From Monocercomonoides exilis (lineage: Eukaryota > Preaxostyla > Oxymonadida > Polymastigidae): a stretch of 64,000 nt of DNA. The notes under the pieces were generated by a model. It had not been told where the DNA came from, did no database searches, and saw nothing but the letters and a program-made list of their open reading frames with translations. Below, piece by piece: positions 48,709-59,379 of this stretch (its first letter is position 1; each line of letters begins with the position of its first letter). Both the position numbers and the translations under genes were made by a program. The stretch spans positions 1-64,000 of the forward strand of contig LSRY02000053.1 of NCBI GenBank assembly GCA_001643675.2. The letters run 5' to 3'.

Positions 48709-50159
48709 TAAAATATTACTCATTCTTTATGGACAATAATAATTTCATATTTTCACTTTTGTTTTTTCTTTTTCTTTTTTTTTTTTTAACATTGCTGTTC
48801 TTTTAACTTTTTGTAAAGAAAAAATACAAACAGCTGTGAAGAGATTATCAAAGGCAAGCAACTTCAATTTGAGAGGCGAGAAGATGTGCTTATTTAAAAA
48901 AAAGGTATTGCATCGTTTATAAATGAAAATTTTCATTCATTATTTTTCTATTTTTTTTCATTTTCTTTTTCTATTCTTTGATTTGTTTTCAGACTTTTAT
49001 GAACCTTCACTCAAAAACTGTTTCTTCTTGCAGCTTCTCATCAATTCCATCCACGGCAATCTTCAGTCGCTTGTGAATGCACTCGCACTCATCGTGCTTG
49101 TCGGCCATTGCTTCTAGCAATATCTGCTGTTGAATGCACTTTCCTCTTTTCCGTCCATCCATAATCATCGAATCGCTCAGATCAACGTTGGATGGCATTC
49201 CATTATCACTGAACAGCTTCTGAAAGGAGAAAACTGCCATTAACAGAATGGAGATATTGATGCATTTGAATGAGTCTGCTGACAGATGCGAAGGTGAGAA
49301 GAAGAAGGAGAAGGAGAAGAAGGAGAAGGAGAAGAAGGAGAAGGAGAAGATGGGGAAAGAGTTATCAGGCTGTTTGACGGGTGAAGGATATTGAGGGAGA
49401 AGAGGGAAGGGATAATAGGAAAGGGAGGGAAAACAAGAGAATGATGAGAAAGGAAAAAGAAAAAGAAGAAATAAAAGATAAATAACGATCATAATAGGTA
49501 GTTTTATCAACTTCTTCTTCACCTTCACCTTCGTCTTCATCATCATCATCTTCTTCTCCTTTTTCTTTCTTTCTTTCTTTCTTTCAATGCTCTCACATAA
49601 TCTCATATAACTTCTTCTGCTTCTTCATCCTCTTCGTTTGTTTGAATTTCTTCATTTTTTTGCTTTTGAATCTAATATTTTAAGAGAAACATCGAAGAAG
49701 AAGGATATTTTCGAAGAAATGAAGTTCAAACAGAAATGAGATAAAAAGGAAAAAAAAGAAGAAATATGAATGAAGAGTGAGACGAGAAAGAAGTTCCTGA
49801 TTATCCAGTGTGTGATGAATGGAGATGTTATCTGGAAGGATTGAAGAGATTTTGTCGATGATAGGAAAGAAATTGATTGGATGAAACAAAGAAGAAGGGC
49901 ATTTCTGAAGAAATGAAAGAAGTACAAAATGAGAAGAAAATAAAAAAGTTTATGAGGAGAATGAGGATAAAGAGAATGACGAACTTGCTTTGACAGAATA
50001 TAATGAATGGAAATCGGATAGAAAGTGAATTGAAGAGATTTCAAAAGAAAAAAGTGTAAAATGGAAAAGATGAAAAGTTTGAAGAGAAAACGATGATGAA
50101 CCAGAACAGAGTGCGACAACAAAGCAAGAAGCAGTTTGTTGAATATCTGAATCATTCTA
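48709..50159. other. Low-complexity region with a minus-strand coding trace
   Basis: A minus-strand stretch at about 49240-49007 (DGRKRGKCIQQQILLEAMAD, RLKIAVDGIDEKLQEETVF) looks protein-like but is isolated. Purine-rich repeats (AAGGAGAAGG) lie at 49290-49350 and a (CTTT) run near 49560-49590. The rest is noncoding. Confidence 0.35.
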
Positions 50160-51850
50160 TCAGTTACTACATTCATTGCCGCCTTTAAGCACAGATACGA
50201 AGAGCGAGGAAGGACTCTGATAGTCAGTGCTCCGGAGAACTCATCTGTGGTTGAAAATCCACTTATAAAAGCCAGGGGACGTGCAGTCTCCTTTCCAAAG
50301 CGATGCAACGTTGAGTCCTGCGGCGTCTGAGCAGATGAGGTTGCTGTGCATGGAGTGATTATTCTGTATGGAGCTGCTATTGTTGGCGAGTCTTAAGCTG
50401 TTGAAATGAATACAACTTCAAAGCTTGCCTAAAGAGATAGCAGTAAAGACGGAGTGCATCATGTTGAATGAACAACTTTTTGAACTTGATCTAGAAGAAA
50501 AAGAAAGATAGTGCTATCTGTTTCAATGGAGAGATTTGTTGCGATGAGATGCTCGAGGTGGAAGCTGGAGCCATCGTCAAACACGAGCACAGGCGATGAA
50601 AAATTGAGAGCGGAGAGGTTGTCGTGGTAGAGAAAGAGGGAATTATCGGAAAGTGCTTGAAGGGCACAGAAGGTGAGGTGGAGGGAATGGACAGATATGT
50701 TGGAGATGCAAAGGGTGACTCGGGAAGCACAAAGGATGGTGCAGTTGAGGCAGACAGGCTGGCCGGCTGCGGAAAAGAGGGAGGAGGACACAGCGAGGGA
50801 TCCGTCGAAAAAGGAGAAGAGGGAAGAGTGAGCAGATGCGAAGGAGGAGTGGAAGGAGAAGTGGCAGTGTGTGAGGATGCAGGTGTTGAGAAAGGCGACA
50901 ACAGCAGAGCGGTCTGAAGACAGATCAGAAGAAATGGGGATGGGGGTGGCGAAGTGCACAGGGACAAGACTCGCAGAGACAGACTCGACGCGGATGTCGG
51001 CAAGGGAGGTCGGGGCGTCGAAGGAGGAGGAGGAGCAGATCCAGAAAATGTTGCCGATGGAAGGGGCGATGTGGAGGACGGCTGTGGAGAGGGAGGCGCA
51101 GGGGGCAAGCTGGGAGCCGCACTGGCGGGCAGAGGAGCCGGTGTCCTGGTGGAAGAATATCTGGCGGACGCGGAAGAAGGTGATGAAAGGGAGGAGGTCG
51201 ACATCGAGGTCGGGGTCGGTGGGAGGAGTGGGAGGCGATGGAGTGGGTGAAGGAAGGGAGGTGAAGTGGTGGTTGAGAATGGAGAGGGGGGGGGGGGGGG
51301 GGGGGAGGGGGGCTGGCTGTGTCCAGCACGTATCCGCTGAGCTCGTCGAGGGTACTGAGGAAGAATCTGGTCATGGTCCACTTGAAATGGGCTGCATCAA
51401 CCACAGCCAACAGCATGATGGGTGACACAAACACCTTTCTGCCCTTCCACACATCGTATCTGGTAAACACCAAGCGCTCGAGGGTCAACTGTCTAATAGA
51501 GTCTGCCTCCCCCAAGAACACCCAGCTGCTCAATCCATGGGTCTGTGCCTCGCATCGCAGCCTCCTCTGGCTTCGCTGCGAATATTACACATTCCCAGCC
51601 TTCGCTCCCCTTCTCCCCACCCCCAATCACACACCCGCTGTACTCCACCATACTGCTGCTCCCAGTGCACTTGATCTGTGAAAACATTGTGCTCACCACT
51701 TCGCCCAGTGATTCTTCTTCGCACAGCACCAGCCTCTAAGAGCTGATAATTATCAGCCCGAAAAACATCCTCTCCACTTTCAAAAGTCACACTTGCATCC
51801 TCTATTAGAATTGAAACTGAACCAGTAAAGACTGTTGAAGAATTCAATGA
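50160..51850 (-). pseudogene. Surface (pmp-like) protein pseudogene
   Basis: Segments in changing frames, leftward: VFTGSVSILIEDASVTFES (about 51820), KCTGSSSMVEYSGCVIGGG (about 51670), LERLVFTRYDVWKGRKVF (about 51470), then a 20-base G/C homopolymer (51286-51305) where the frame changes. Next come FFHQDTGSSARQCGSQLAP (about 51160), ILCASRVTLCISNISVHSL (about 50710) and, after a TGA, NNSSSIQNNHSMHSNLICSD (about 50370). The same words appear in order in the plus-strand copy at 62285-63820. The family is a large extracellular beta-helix protein. Frameshifts and stops mark it as broken. Confidence 0.72.
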
Positions 51851-52570
51851 AACTTATTCACATATCCGTCCAGCTTTCAAAGTGATTTTCGAAGAAGAAG
51901 AAATAGCACAGAGAAATATATTAAAAAAAATAGTTGAATGGAATGTTCGCTAAGCAACTGAGGCAATGAAAAAAAGAAGAGAAGAGGATGAAAAAGATGA
52001 GATCATAATATTTGTGGGCTTTAAAGTGAAAAAAGAAGATATTTTTGTATTTCTTTTTTATTTTTTATAATATTTTCTTTGTAATTTTTTTCGACAACTT
52101 TGATCAATTTGTCAAAATAATTTCTTTGAAGTATTATTCGCTTTTATAGAAAAATAAACAGCAAATATTTGTATGTCTGATAAATATCTTGTTATGCTAT
52201 CACATTTTCTATATGTGTTAATGTGAATTGTTTCATTTCAACAAAAGTTTTATGATCTTCTATTTCAATTTTTAAATATCTTTGCAATAACATCATAAAA
52301 CTTATTTCTATATAAAAAATTGATTTATTGAGTATTGAAACAATCATTGTCATGCTTTTCAAGCAAGATAACTTATGTTTTATTATGTTTATTGAATTTT
52401 CGATATTGATTTAAAATTATTTTTATTTCCAGATATTTGAAATGAAAACAATTTGTAATGAATAAAAAATCAACTTGTAAATAACAATAACTTTATATAA
52501 AGCTATATTTTCTTCTTATTTCAAAAAATTTTTTTCTTATCAACATCTCCCTTAATGAAATAATTTATAA
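51851..52570. repeat. Shared upstream region and repeat copy R2
   Basis: 51850-52025 matches 62080-62290 inverted (AGCCCACAA, GCGAACATTCCATTCAACTA, AATCACTTTGAAAG). 52160-52570 is copy R2 of the segment at 30770-31208. Both parts lie upstream of the surface-protein pseudogene, so the duplicated unit covers gene and flank. Confidence 0.65.
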
Positions 52571-52584
52571 TCAAACATCGTAAT

Positions 52585-52763
52585 TGGTGCAAAAATTTTG
52601 CTTTTATGAAAAAAACTAAAATTTGTTCCCATTTTTTCTTCCATCGTATCATAATAAGGATAACATTCCCAAGCAAAATAATGAAAAAAATAATGAAAAA
52701 TCGAATAAAATTTTTGAAAGGACTGTGTGGAACAAAATTCATGAAACGAAAAATTTTGTCCCA
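52585..52763. repeat. Foldback repeat related to the MITE at 2103
   Basis: GTGCAAAAATTTTGC and GTTCCCA on the left pair, imperfectly, with GGAACAAAATTCATGAAAC and AATTTTGTCCCA on the right. Confidence 0.45.
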
Positions 52764-53103
52764 ATTATTTGCAGTAAACATTTTCGGTGAAAAAACTTTT
52801 GCTTCCTTGGTAATTGAAAATAACAAAATCATTTCAAAAAAAAAAATATTGAGTATTTCGAAATAAACCAAAATAATAGAAATGATTATTTATTTCACAA
52901 TTCATCCAAGGATAATTTATAAATAATTTCAATAATTTTTTCATGGCATGTGCTTGTGTGAGAAAATAAAAATTCGTTAATAACAATTGCCAAACATCTT
53001 ATCAGAATAAAAATTGATTGAAAATCCTCAAACTTCAATAAAAAAATTTTAAATAGTGTTTAGAATAACAGCGAGCGAACAAATCATAAAAATCGTCAAG
53101 AAA

Positions 53104-53135
<32 letters not shown>

Positions 53136-53432
53136 GAAGAGAAGAGAAGAGAAGAGAAGAGAAGAAAGAAGAAGAAAGAAGAAGAAAGAAGAAGAAAGAA
53201 GAAGAAAGAAGAAGAAAGAAGAAGAAAGAAGAAGAAAGAAGAAGAAAGAAGAAGAAAGAAGAAGAAAGAAGAAGAAAGAAGAAGAAAGAAGAAGAAAGAA
53301 GAAGAAAGAAGAAGAAAGAAGAAGAAAGAAGAAGAGGAACAATAGAAATCTCTATCTGAGAACAATTTGATGCCAATTAAATTAATTCATGAAATTTTAA
53401 TTTTATGCACCAAAAAAAGAAAATTCCATTAG
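52764..53432. other. AT-rich stretch ending in purine minisatellite
   Basis: 52764-53100 is noncoding. 53101-53135 is (GAAA)n, 53133-53165 is (GAGAA)n, and 53161-53330 is a 10-bp unit GAAGAAAGAA repeated 17 times. Frames across it are artefacts of the repeat. Confidence 0.85.
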
Positions 53433-54016
53433 TTATTTTAACTTTTCATTTTCTTCTTTCAATGAGCATTCTTTGAACTCTTCTAAATACCCTTTGCACT
53501 CGAACACTTCATACCAAACGAGAATGCTGTTATCAGCTGTTTCTGGAGCAAACTCAAGATCAAAATTTTCATCATATTTCAGTTCTAATTGTTTTCGATA
53601 TTTTGCGGAGGCTTCCATGTCTTCCATTGCGATAATAAACTTTGCAATGATCTTAAAATTCTCATTTGGCTGCAATATGAAAGATAAATCCTGTTTCCCA
53701 CTTTCCATTTTCGATTCGCTCAAAGACTTTGAAGATGTTGCCATTGCTTGTTTGCTCTCAGATACACTGAACGCTGATGGTGTTGCAGATGCGATGGAGT
53801 TGTTGAAGAAGAAGCTTCATTGTCAAAATTTGTTTCTTCTGCCTTTTCTCTTTTCGCTTCATTGATAGATGCCTCTGAAATAAAATTTTTTGCAAAATGA
53901 TACAACTTTCTAATAAAGTTCTCGTTTTCCTCCCATTTCTTGTCGCATTCCTCGCAAAATGCAGAATATGCCCTTAACTTTGATGATTTGCTTTTCCAAT
54001 TTTCTTCGACATTTTT
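53433..54016 (-). pseudogene. Broken continuation of the GTPase gene
   Basis: Directly after the TAG that ends the GTPase frame (54017-54019), the same frame continues with NVEENWKSKSSKLRAYSAF, EECDKKWEENENFIRKLY and SINEAKREKAEETNFDNE. Near 53790 a one-base shift is needed to enter SVSESKQAMATSSKSLSES, NFKIIAKFIIAMEDMEASA and WYEVFECKGYLEEFKE, which ends at TAA 53433. The parts read as one C-terminal domain of about 190 residues. The TAG and the shift are either real lesions or a readthrough codon plus a sequence error. Confidence 0.6.
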
Positions 54017-55831
54017 CTATTTTTCTATTTTTTTCTTCTTCTCCCTTTTCTCCTTTTCCTTTTCTTGAATTTCATCTTCCTTTTCTTTGTTATTGATCAG
54101 TCTATCAATTACTTCTTCATAATTAAAAAATAGATTATTTATATATTCGTTTTTTTGCTTTTCACATAAATTCATCTTGATCCTGCATTCCTTAATCTTC
54201 TGAACATTTGATGGGATATCTCTCATTGGAGCAGATAACTCAATCGTTCCTTTGCATACACTTGTTTCATTGTAGAACATTGAAGCTATATCGAACGTTG
54301 CATATCTCAAAATGTCATTTGCCACCCTGTGACCAGTTCTTGGTGCTCTAAATGTTCCTTGTAACTTTCCATCTTTGATGCACAGCTTGTCAGTCTCATC
54401 ATTGAATGTGTATTCGTTTCCGGGAATAAACTTAGCCATTGCTTTCGGAACATTGATTTTCTTGTAAATTCTGCACTCATTTGTCAAGAAACAACTGTGC
54501 TCGTAAAATATAATTGTTTCGTATATAATTGGTTCATCTTTATCAAGTTCGCTGATCATCTCTTGATATTTGCGCATTTCATCATCACATCTTTTAATTG
54601 CAACTTTTTCAGTTTTAACGTTGATTTTTAACAAGTCGATAGGCTGGAAATTCATTTTTCTAAAGGAGACATCAATTTCTAGCACGTCTACGTAAATATC
54701 TTTGCATAATTTGCTTGTTTCACTTGCAAGTATCTCACAGGTATTTGCAACGTCTTTCAAAATATTTGTAATTCGTTGCCTTCCTCTCATTGCTAATACC
54801 AACCAATAATACTTATTTGCCATTGTCGTGATTGAATCAATAAACGAGTTATAATATTTCGAGTTAAATTCAAGATTCACATCGCAAGGATCCCTGTAAT
54901 TATTCAAATCCTCAATCTTTTCAATAATTCGTTCAACAGAGCAAGCCAATGTTGGATCATAATAAAGCAGTCTGCCTTCAGTAATTGCCTTGTCCCACAG
55001 ATAGATGATTTGCATTTCTTTCAAACCAATTCTAACTTCTTCTGCTTCCTTTCCTGTCGCTCCTTTTTCTTTGCGCAAAAGTGTTTCAATAATTTGTTCA
55101 AGTGTCATATCTTTAGAAATCTCAGAAAACTTTTTGACAATTTTTCCGATTGTATCTTTTTCAAGTTTTCGAATTTTCTTAATCAAAAGATCTTGAGCTT
55201 CTTTTGTTATCATTTTTGCATCTTCATGAGTGTCTTCACTCTGATAGTTCTCTTTCATGTTTTTGAAATTTTTCTTTTGCATTATCTGGTACTCTTTGCA
55301 TTTGTTTGTGAGGAACAAAATTGGAATGTCCTTTTTATTGCATTTCTTGTTCAGTATTTCCATATCAGCATACGCCTTTGTCAAACTGCTGTAATTTTCA
55401 AATTCTGTGATATAAATAATCATCACTTTTGTGGCGTATTTGTGATGGAACTGCAAGATCAACGAACTGAGCACATCTTCAGCGATATCTATTTCTTCTC
55501 CTAAGAATCCACGCGTGTCTAGCAATGTAATTTTGTCATTAAGATCGTAGGCTTCAGGTAAAACAGTTTCGGCCTTTATTTCGTCTCCCATTTTGGCTGT
55601 TTTCTCCAATCTTGTTTTTGCAACAAGTTTTCCTTTTTCATCTTCTTCCATTTCCATTCCTCTCAGTCTGTTTATTAAGGGGCTTTTTCCAACCTGACAT
55701 TTCCCAAAGAAAAATACCAGATTTTCAAATTTTTCACATATGTTCCATCTCTCGTTAAATTCATCCATAATTTGAAACAAATCTTTCGTTTCAAAGACAA
55801 CTTTCCCATCGCGTTTTTTGCAATCTGCCAT
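54017..55831 (-). CDS. P-loop GTPase, large, unknown subfamily
   Basis: 604 residues from the first in-frame ATG (55831) to TAG. The GTPase motifs are in order: G1 GKCQVGKS (residues 43-50), G3 DTRG (105-108) inside ITLLDTRGFLGEE, and G4 FLTNKC (near 173-178), where TNKC replaces the usual NKxD. This resembles the AIG1/GIMAP-type or a dynamin-related GTPase, which act on membranes, but no membrane anchor is seen. The C-terminal two thirds are helical, with a Lys/Glu tail (KEKEKREKKKK). Coding frame continues past the stop into 53433-54016. The 806-residue gene lies 0.7 kb upstream on the same strand. Confidence 0.8.
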   Translation of the reverse strand: MADCKKRDGKVVFETKDLFQIMDEFNERWNICEKFENLVFFFGKCQVGKSPLINRLRGMEMEEDEKGKLVAKTRLEKTAKMGDEIKAETVLPEAYDLNDKITLLDTRGFLGEEIDIAEDVLSSLILQFHHKYATKVMIIYITEFENYSSLTKAYADMEILNKKCNKKDIPILFLTNKCKEYQIMQKKNFKNMKENYQSEDTHEDAKMITKEAQDLLIKKIRKLEKDTIGKIVKKFSEISKDMTLEQIIETLLRKEKGATGKEAEEVRIGLKEMQIIYLWDKAITEGRLLYYDPTLACSVERIIEKIEDLNNYRDPCDVNLEFNSKYYNSFIDSITTMANKYYWLVLAMRGRQRITNILKDVANTCEILASETSKLCKDIYVDVLEIDVSFRKMNFQPIDLLKINVKTEKVAIKRCDDEMRKYQEMISELDKDEPIIYETIIFYEHSCFLTNECRIYKKINVPKAMAKFIPGNEYTFNDETDKLCIKDGKLQGTFRAPRTGHRVANDILRYATFDIASMFYNETSVCKGTIELSAPMRDIPSNVQKIKECRIKMNLCEKQKNEYINNLFFNYEEVIDRLINNKEKEDEIQEKEKEKREKKKKIEK

Positions 55832-56540
55832 TTGATCGGCCAAGATTTCAACGTTTGTTTCCTTTCCTTTCCCATATTAAATCTGTTTATTCCACAGGTA
55901 AAAATGAGCAATAAAGTGTTTTCGTTTTGTTTTAAATCAATAAAATTATGAAAGAAAAAAATATGAAAAGAAAAAATATTAATTTGTTTCAAAAATAGTT
56001 TTTCCATACTAATTCTTGTCAGATGTTGTTGAAATTTATAGGAGATTGTGTGATTTATAAACCCGGATTTTTAAAAAAAGTCCGGGTTTATAGATTACGA
56101 TATATCTCATTTTTATCAAAAAATGCAATAGTTTTATCAAATATCATCATGCAAAAAAAAAACTTTAATTCTTTGATTTCATTCGCATATTCATGAACTT
56201 GAAACAAAGCCACAACCAAAACATAAAACTTTTAAATTTGAAATGAGCTGCAAACAATAATTAAAAACTTCAATTTTCCAACGAGAAGTTTTCAAGAAAA
56301 AAGCTAAAATCTGCATTTCTGAAAATGAAAGTCTGCAATGAAGAAGTTAAACAACAATGAGCACAATATAAATAATAATTACTGACAAATAGAATCCTAA
56401 AAATTTTAAAAAAAGATGGCGTAAAGCAAAACAACACTAAAAATACACCATTAACTTTGAAATTACCAAATCAAAATTATATTGAAGGAAAAAAAGGTTA
56501 AAAATTCTTTGTTTTGGGCAAGTTCCTTTTAAAATCCCAC
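55832..56540. other. Spacer between the two minus-strand genes
   Basis: AT-rich; it contains the hairpin at 56056-56092. No gene. Confidence 0.55.
56056..56092. terminator. Perfect hairpin between genes
   Basis: TATAAACCCGGA (56056-56067) pairs fully with TCCGGGTTTATA (56081-56092) around a 13-base A/T loop. It lies downstream of the 806-residue gene and upstream of the GTPase gene. It may act in 3' end formation or may be a mobile-element footprint; the label is tentative. Confidence 0.3.
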
Positions 56541-58961
56541 TTATTCGATGCAATTCAACTTTTTCACAGAATACTCATTAAATCTGGCAAGATTTGCTCC
56601 GCTTTTGTCATTTCTGCGAACAGCCTTTTTCTCATCGACTAAAATTCCCTGGAAGTTCATTTCATCCAATTTAGCCCACTTCAATTGAATGCTCAGCTTC
56701 AGCAAATTTATGAAATCTTGTTCATAACATTGAACTCGCTTCCAATATTCTTTTTGATTGGAAACTATGATGATATTCTTGCGAATTTCATCTGCATTAA
56801 TCATGTATTCACATCCTTTCGCAAATTCCTCAATGTATTGGGGTGACAAGTTCAATTCGGGGAATTCTTTCTTAATATCGTTAGCTTTGGATTGCAAAAT
56901 TATTTCTTTTTTATCGGTCTCTTCCTTTTTATCGGATTCGTCTTTTTTGCTGTTCTCTTCTTTTTTGTCAGCTTCTTCTTTCTTCGAGGTGTCTTCTTTT
57001 TTGTCAGCTTCTTCTTTCTTCGTGATGTCTACTTTTTTGTCAGCTTCTTCCTTTTTGCTTGCTTCTTTTTTTTCTCCTCCTTTTTCATTCGTTCCTTCGT
57101 TCTTTGCAGGATTATCTTTTTTATCGGCGACATTTCGTTTTTTTGTTCCTATCCAACTTTGTATCTTTCTTTCAATCAATTGCGTGAGTGAACTTCCAAT
57201 TACAGTTAACAAGCCATTTGGCTTCACGCCGGCTGTTGGAACACCAGGACGGCTTGCTAAAATCCTCTGCCAATCGGCCTTCAGTACCAAAAATTCCTTT
57301 GCTTCATGTATCCCCCATTCCACGCATTCAGCGCCAAATTTTGCAATAGATCCAACCAAGTTAATTTGACTTAATACTAATTTCGAGAAATACTCTTCGG
57401 CAAAAGCTTCCATTTTCTCGGCATCTGATTCCATTTTATTTTGCTCTTTCTGTAATTTTTCGACCATATCTTTGTATGAGTCCGGATTCAATTTTTCTGC
57501 AATTTCTCTGATCTCCTGACTTGAAATTTTCTCATCCGGATAGGTTCTTGATATATTCTCGGCTTTTTTGTCAAAAGCTTCATTGACATTTTGCCGAAAA
57601 TGCAATGCATCAGTCTTTTCCAGAAAAATCATTTTGCGAAATGGATTGTCAGCAACAACTTTGCATTGGTGAATTTCAACCCCAAGTATTGGTTCTGTCT
57701 GCGAAACATATTTGATTTTGTATTCAATAACACATCTATTGATATCTTTTCGTAGATTGGACATAGCTTTCAGCTCCTCCATAGTTTTGCCTTGCCTGTA
57801 GTTTTCATATCCTTCTAATATGTGACTTATTCTGTTTATAAATAAGCAAAACACTCCATTAATCACAGGATATCTGATCGTTGGACTTAGCTCTGTTTCA
57901 ACTTTTTTGATGCATTCTTGCAATGTCGTAAGCTTGCTTTCCAAAGAAACGCTTGAGCAAACAATTGAATCGGCATTTTTAATGATATCATGAAGCAAAC
58001 TATTGCTATCCACTTTACTGACCGTAATGAAATTTTCTTTCTTATAGAATCTGAAAATGCACATTGGCTTGTCATAACCACATTCGCATCCATAATCTTC
58101 GATGGCTTTTCTTAAAAGTGAAATCGAACATGCGAGCATTTCTGACTGGAGGGCAACGTCTTCGTATTTCTTGAACTTTTTATCAAAATTTTCTATCAAT
58201 TTTTTATTTTCTCTTATTGCTTTAAATTGATAAAAAGGAATATAACATGTCCAAATAGGATTAAATTCAGGAATAATCTTTCTGTATGGTATGCGAAAGG
58301 AACGCTTACAGGCCTTGATGAAGTTATCACAGCTCTCTTCAGACCTCTTCCGTATTCTGTCAACATAAGCATTTCTGATATTTTCGTCGGTTTCCAAGTA
58401 ACGAATGCTTTTGTCAAGTAGTTTTTGTAATAATTGCATCATCGGTGCCAGAGAATCATTAAGCCCATAATATAACTCTCTGCCATCAATTTCTTCCTCA
58501 ACGCAAGGAATATAATCGTCTGCTGTCTCCCAAAAAGAAGAATTTGTCTCACAATCTTCAACTCCACCTGATAAGTCTTTTGGCCTTTTGAGTTCCAAAG
58601 AAATCCTCTGGAGCTTGTTGATGTCCTGTGGATAGTCATATAATATCTGTATTTTTCTAATCTCATTGAAGCAATCTTTCAATTCTTTGACAGACTGATT
58701 GTTGGTTGTTTCATCATTAATTCTCAAATTCTCGTCAATAAATTCTTCATAGCAGTCAATTTGTTGTATTAACTTATCAGTAATCAGTCCTTGTCCAATT
58801 TCTTCCATTATCAAATCAGCGATTTCCTGAATCTTTTTTTGATCATTTGGAGTTAAAAACGAAAATGTTTTTTGTATGCAGGAAATGGTATTATCTGCAA
58901 TTCGAAGTGGCAGGTGTAAATTTATTTCATGTGCTATTGAGCTCATTTGCGTAAAATTCAT
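56541..58961 (-). CDS. Large protein with Lys/Glu repeats, unknown function
   Basis: 806 residues from the ATG at 58961 to TAA, in one uninterrupted exon. The first 600 residues are mixed and helical, with Cys-containing segments (ACKRSFRIPYRKIIPEFNP, DYGCECGYDKPMCIF). Residues about 610-690 are a low-complexity block with about four units of the KKEEADKKEDTS type. The last 110 residues are globular again (DIKKEFPELNLSPQYIEEF, KNIIIVSNQKEYWKRVQ). No signal peptide, membrane segment or enzyme motif is seen. It shares strand and vicinity with the GTPase gene, so the two may work together or may have arrived together; no direct evidence decides. No family is recognised. Confidence 0.75.
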   Translation of the reverse strand: MNFTQMSSIAHEINLHLPLRIADNTISCIQKTFSFLTPNDQKKIQEIADLIMEEIGQGLITDKLIQQIDCYEEFIDENLRINDETTNNQSVKELKDCFNEIRKIQILYDYPQDINKLQRISLELKRPKDLSGGVEDCETNSSFWETADDYIPCVEEEIDGRELYYGLNDSLAPMMQLLQKLLDKSIRYLETDENIRNAYVDRIRKRSEESCDNFIKACKRSFRIPYRKIIPEFNPIWTCYIPFYQFKAIRENKKLIENFDKKFKKYEDVALQSEMLACSISLLRKAIEDYGCECGYDKPMCIFRFYKKENFITVSKVDSNSLLHDIIKNADSIVCSSVSLESKLTTLQECIKKVETELSPTIRYPVINGVFCLFINRISHILEGYENYRQGKTMEELKAMSNLRKDINRCVIEYKIKYVSQTEPILGVEIHQCKVVADNPFRKMIFLEKTDALHFRQNVNEAFDKKAENISRTYPDEKISSQEIREIAEKLNPDSYKDMVEKLQKEQNKMESDAEKMEAFAEEYFSKLVLSQINLVGSIAKFGAECVEWGIHEAKEFLVLKADWQRILASRPGVPTAGVKPNGLLTVIGSSLTQLIERKIQSWIGTKKRNVADKKDNPAKNEGTNEKGGEKKEASKKEEADKKVDITKKEEADKKEDTSKKEEADKKEENSKKDESDKKEETDKKEIILQSKANDIKKEFPELNLSPQYIEEFAKGCEYMINADEIRKNIIIVSNQKEYWKRVQCYEQDFINLLKLSIQLKWAKLDEMNFQGILVDEKKAVRRNDKSGANLARFNEYSVKKLNCIE

Positions 58962-59379
58962 AATCTAAACAATAGAATTGTTGTTTTCAAAATTAAAATA
59001 ACTTAAAAAAATTAACGCCCATAATAAAAATAATCAGATCACTGAATATATAATTTTTTTGGATTTATATTTTTCAATATGAAGTTTTGTTATTTTTAAG
59101 ATTCATCGCATTCCTTTAAAAATTCATTAAGCCTCTGCGACAGACCGACATTTCAAGAGCTTCTCGACAAGACGACCAACAAAACAGTTATTTAATTTTT
59201 TTTATATATTGAAAAAAATAAAAAACTAAAAAAAAAAATAATAAATAACATTACAAACTCTATGTTGCTATTTTATGTTTCAAAATTTATCTTATATCAT
59301 CTTGGTTTCTTTTAATGAACATGAAAAAAATTTTTTTCTTATGAAATTTTTTAAGAAATATGGGTGATTTTTTTTGATA
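58962..59379. other. Noncoding; hAT-like terminus at 59129
   Basis: AAGCCTCTGCGACAGACCGA at 59129-59148 resembles the hAT end at 32990 (AAGGCCTTTGCGACACAC followed by GACCGACA words). Further GACAAGACGACC words follow. No matching right end was found. 59341-59379 is the left flank of the mariner insertion and matches R1. Confidence 0.45.

Noticed and set aside
50491-51381. A 296-codon Ser/Pro-rich frame
   Set aside because: It overlaps the surface-protein pseudogene in another frame; only the other frame carries the conserved Cys-Gly...Pro-Cys-Ala words shared with paralogues.
53101-53337. Regular short repeats that might be a CRISPR-like array
   Set aside because: It is a pure 10-bp purine minisatellite without unique spacers, in eukaryotic DNA.
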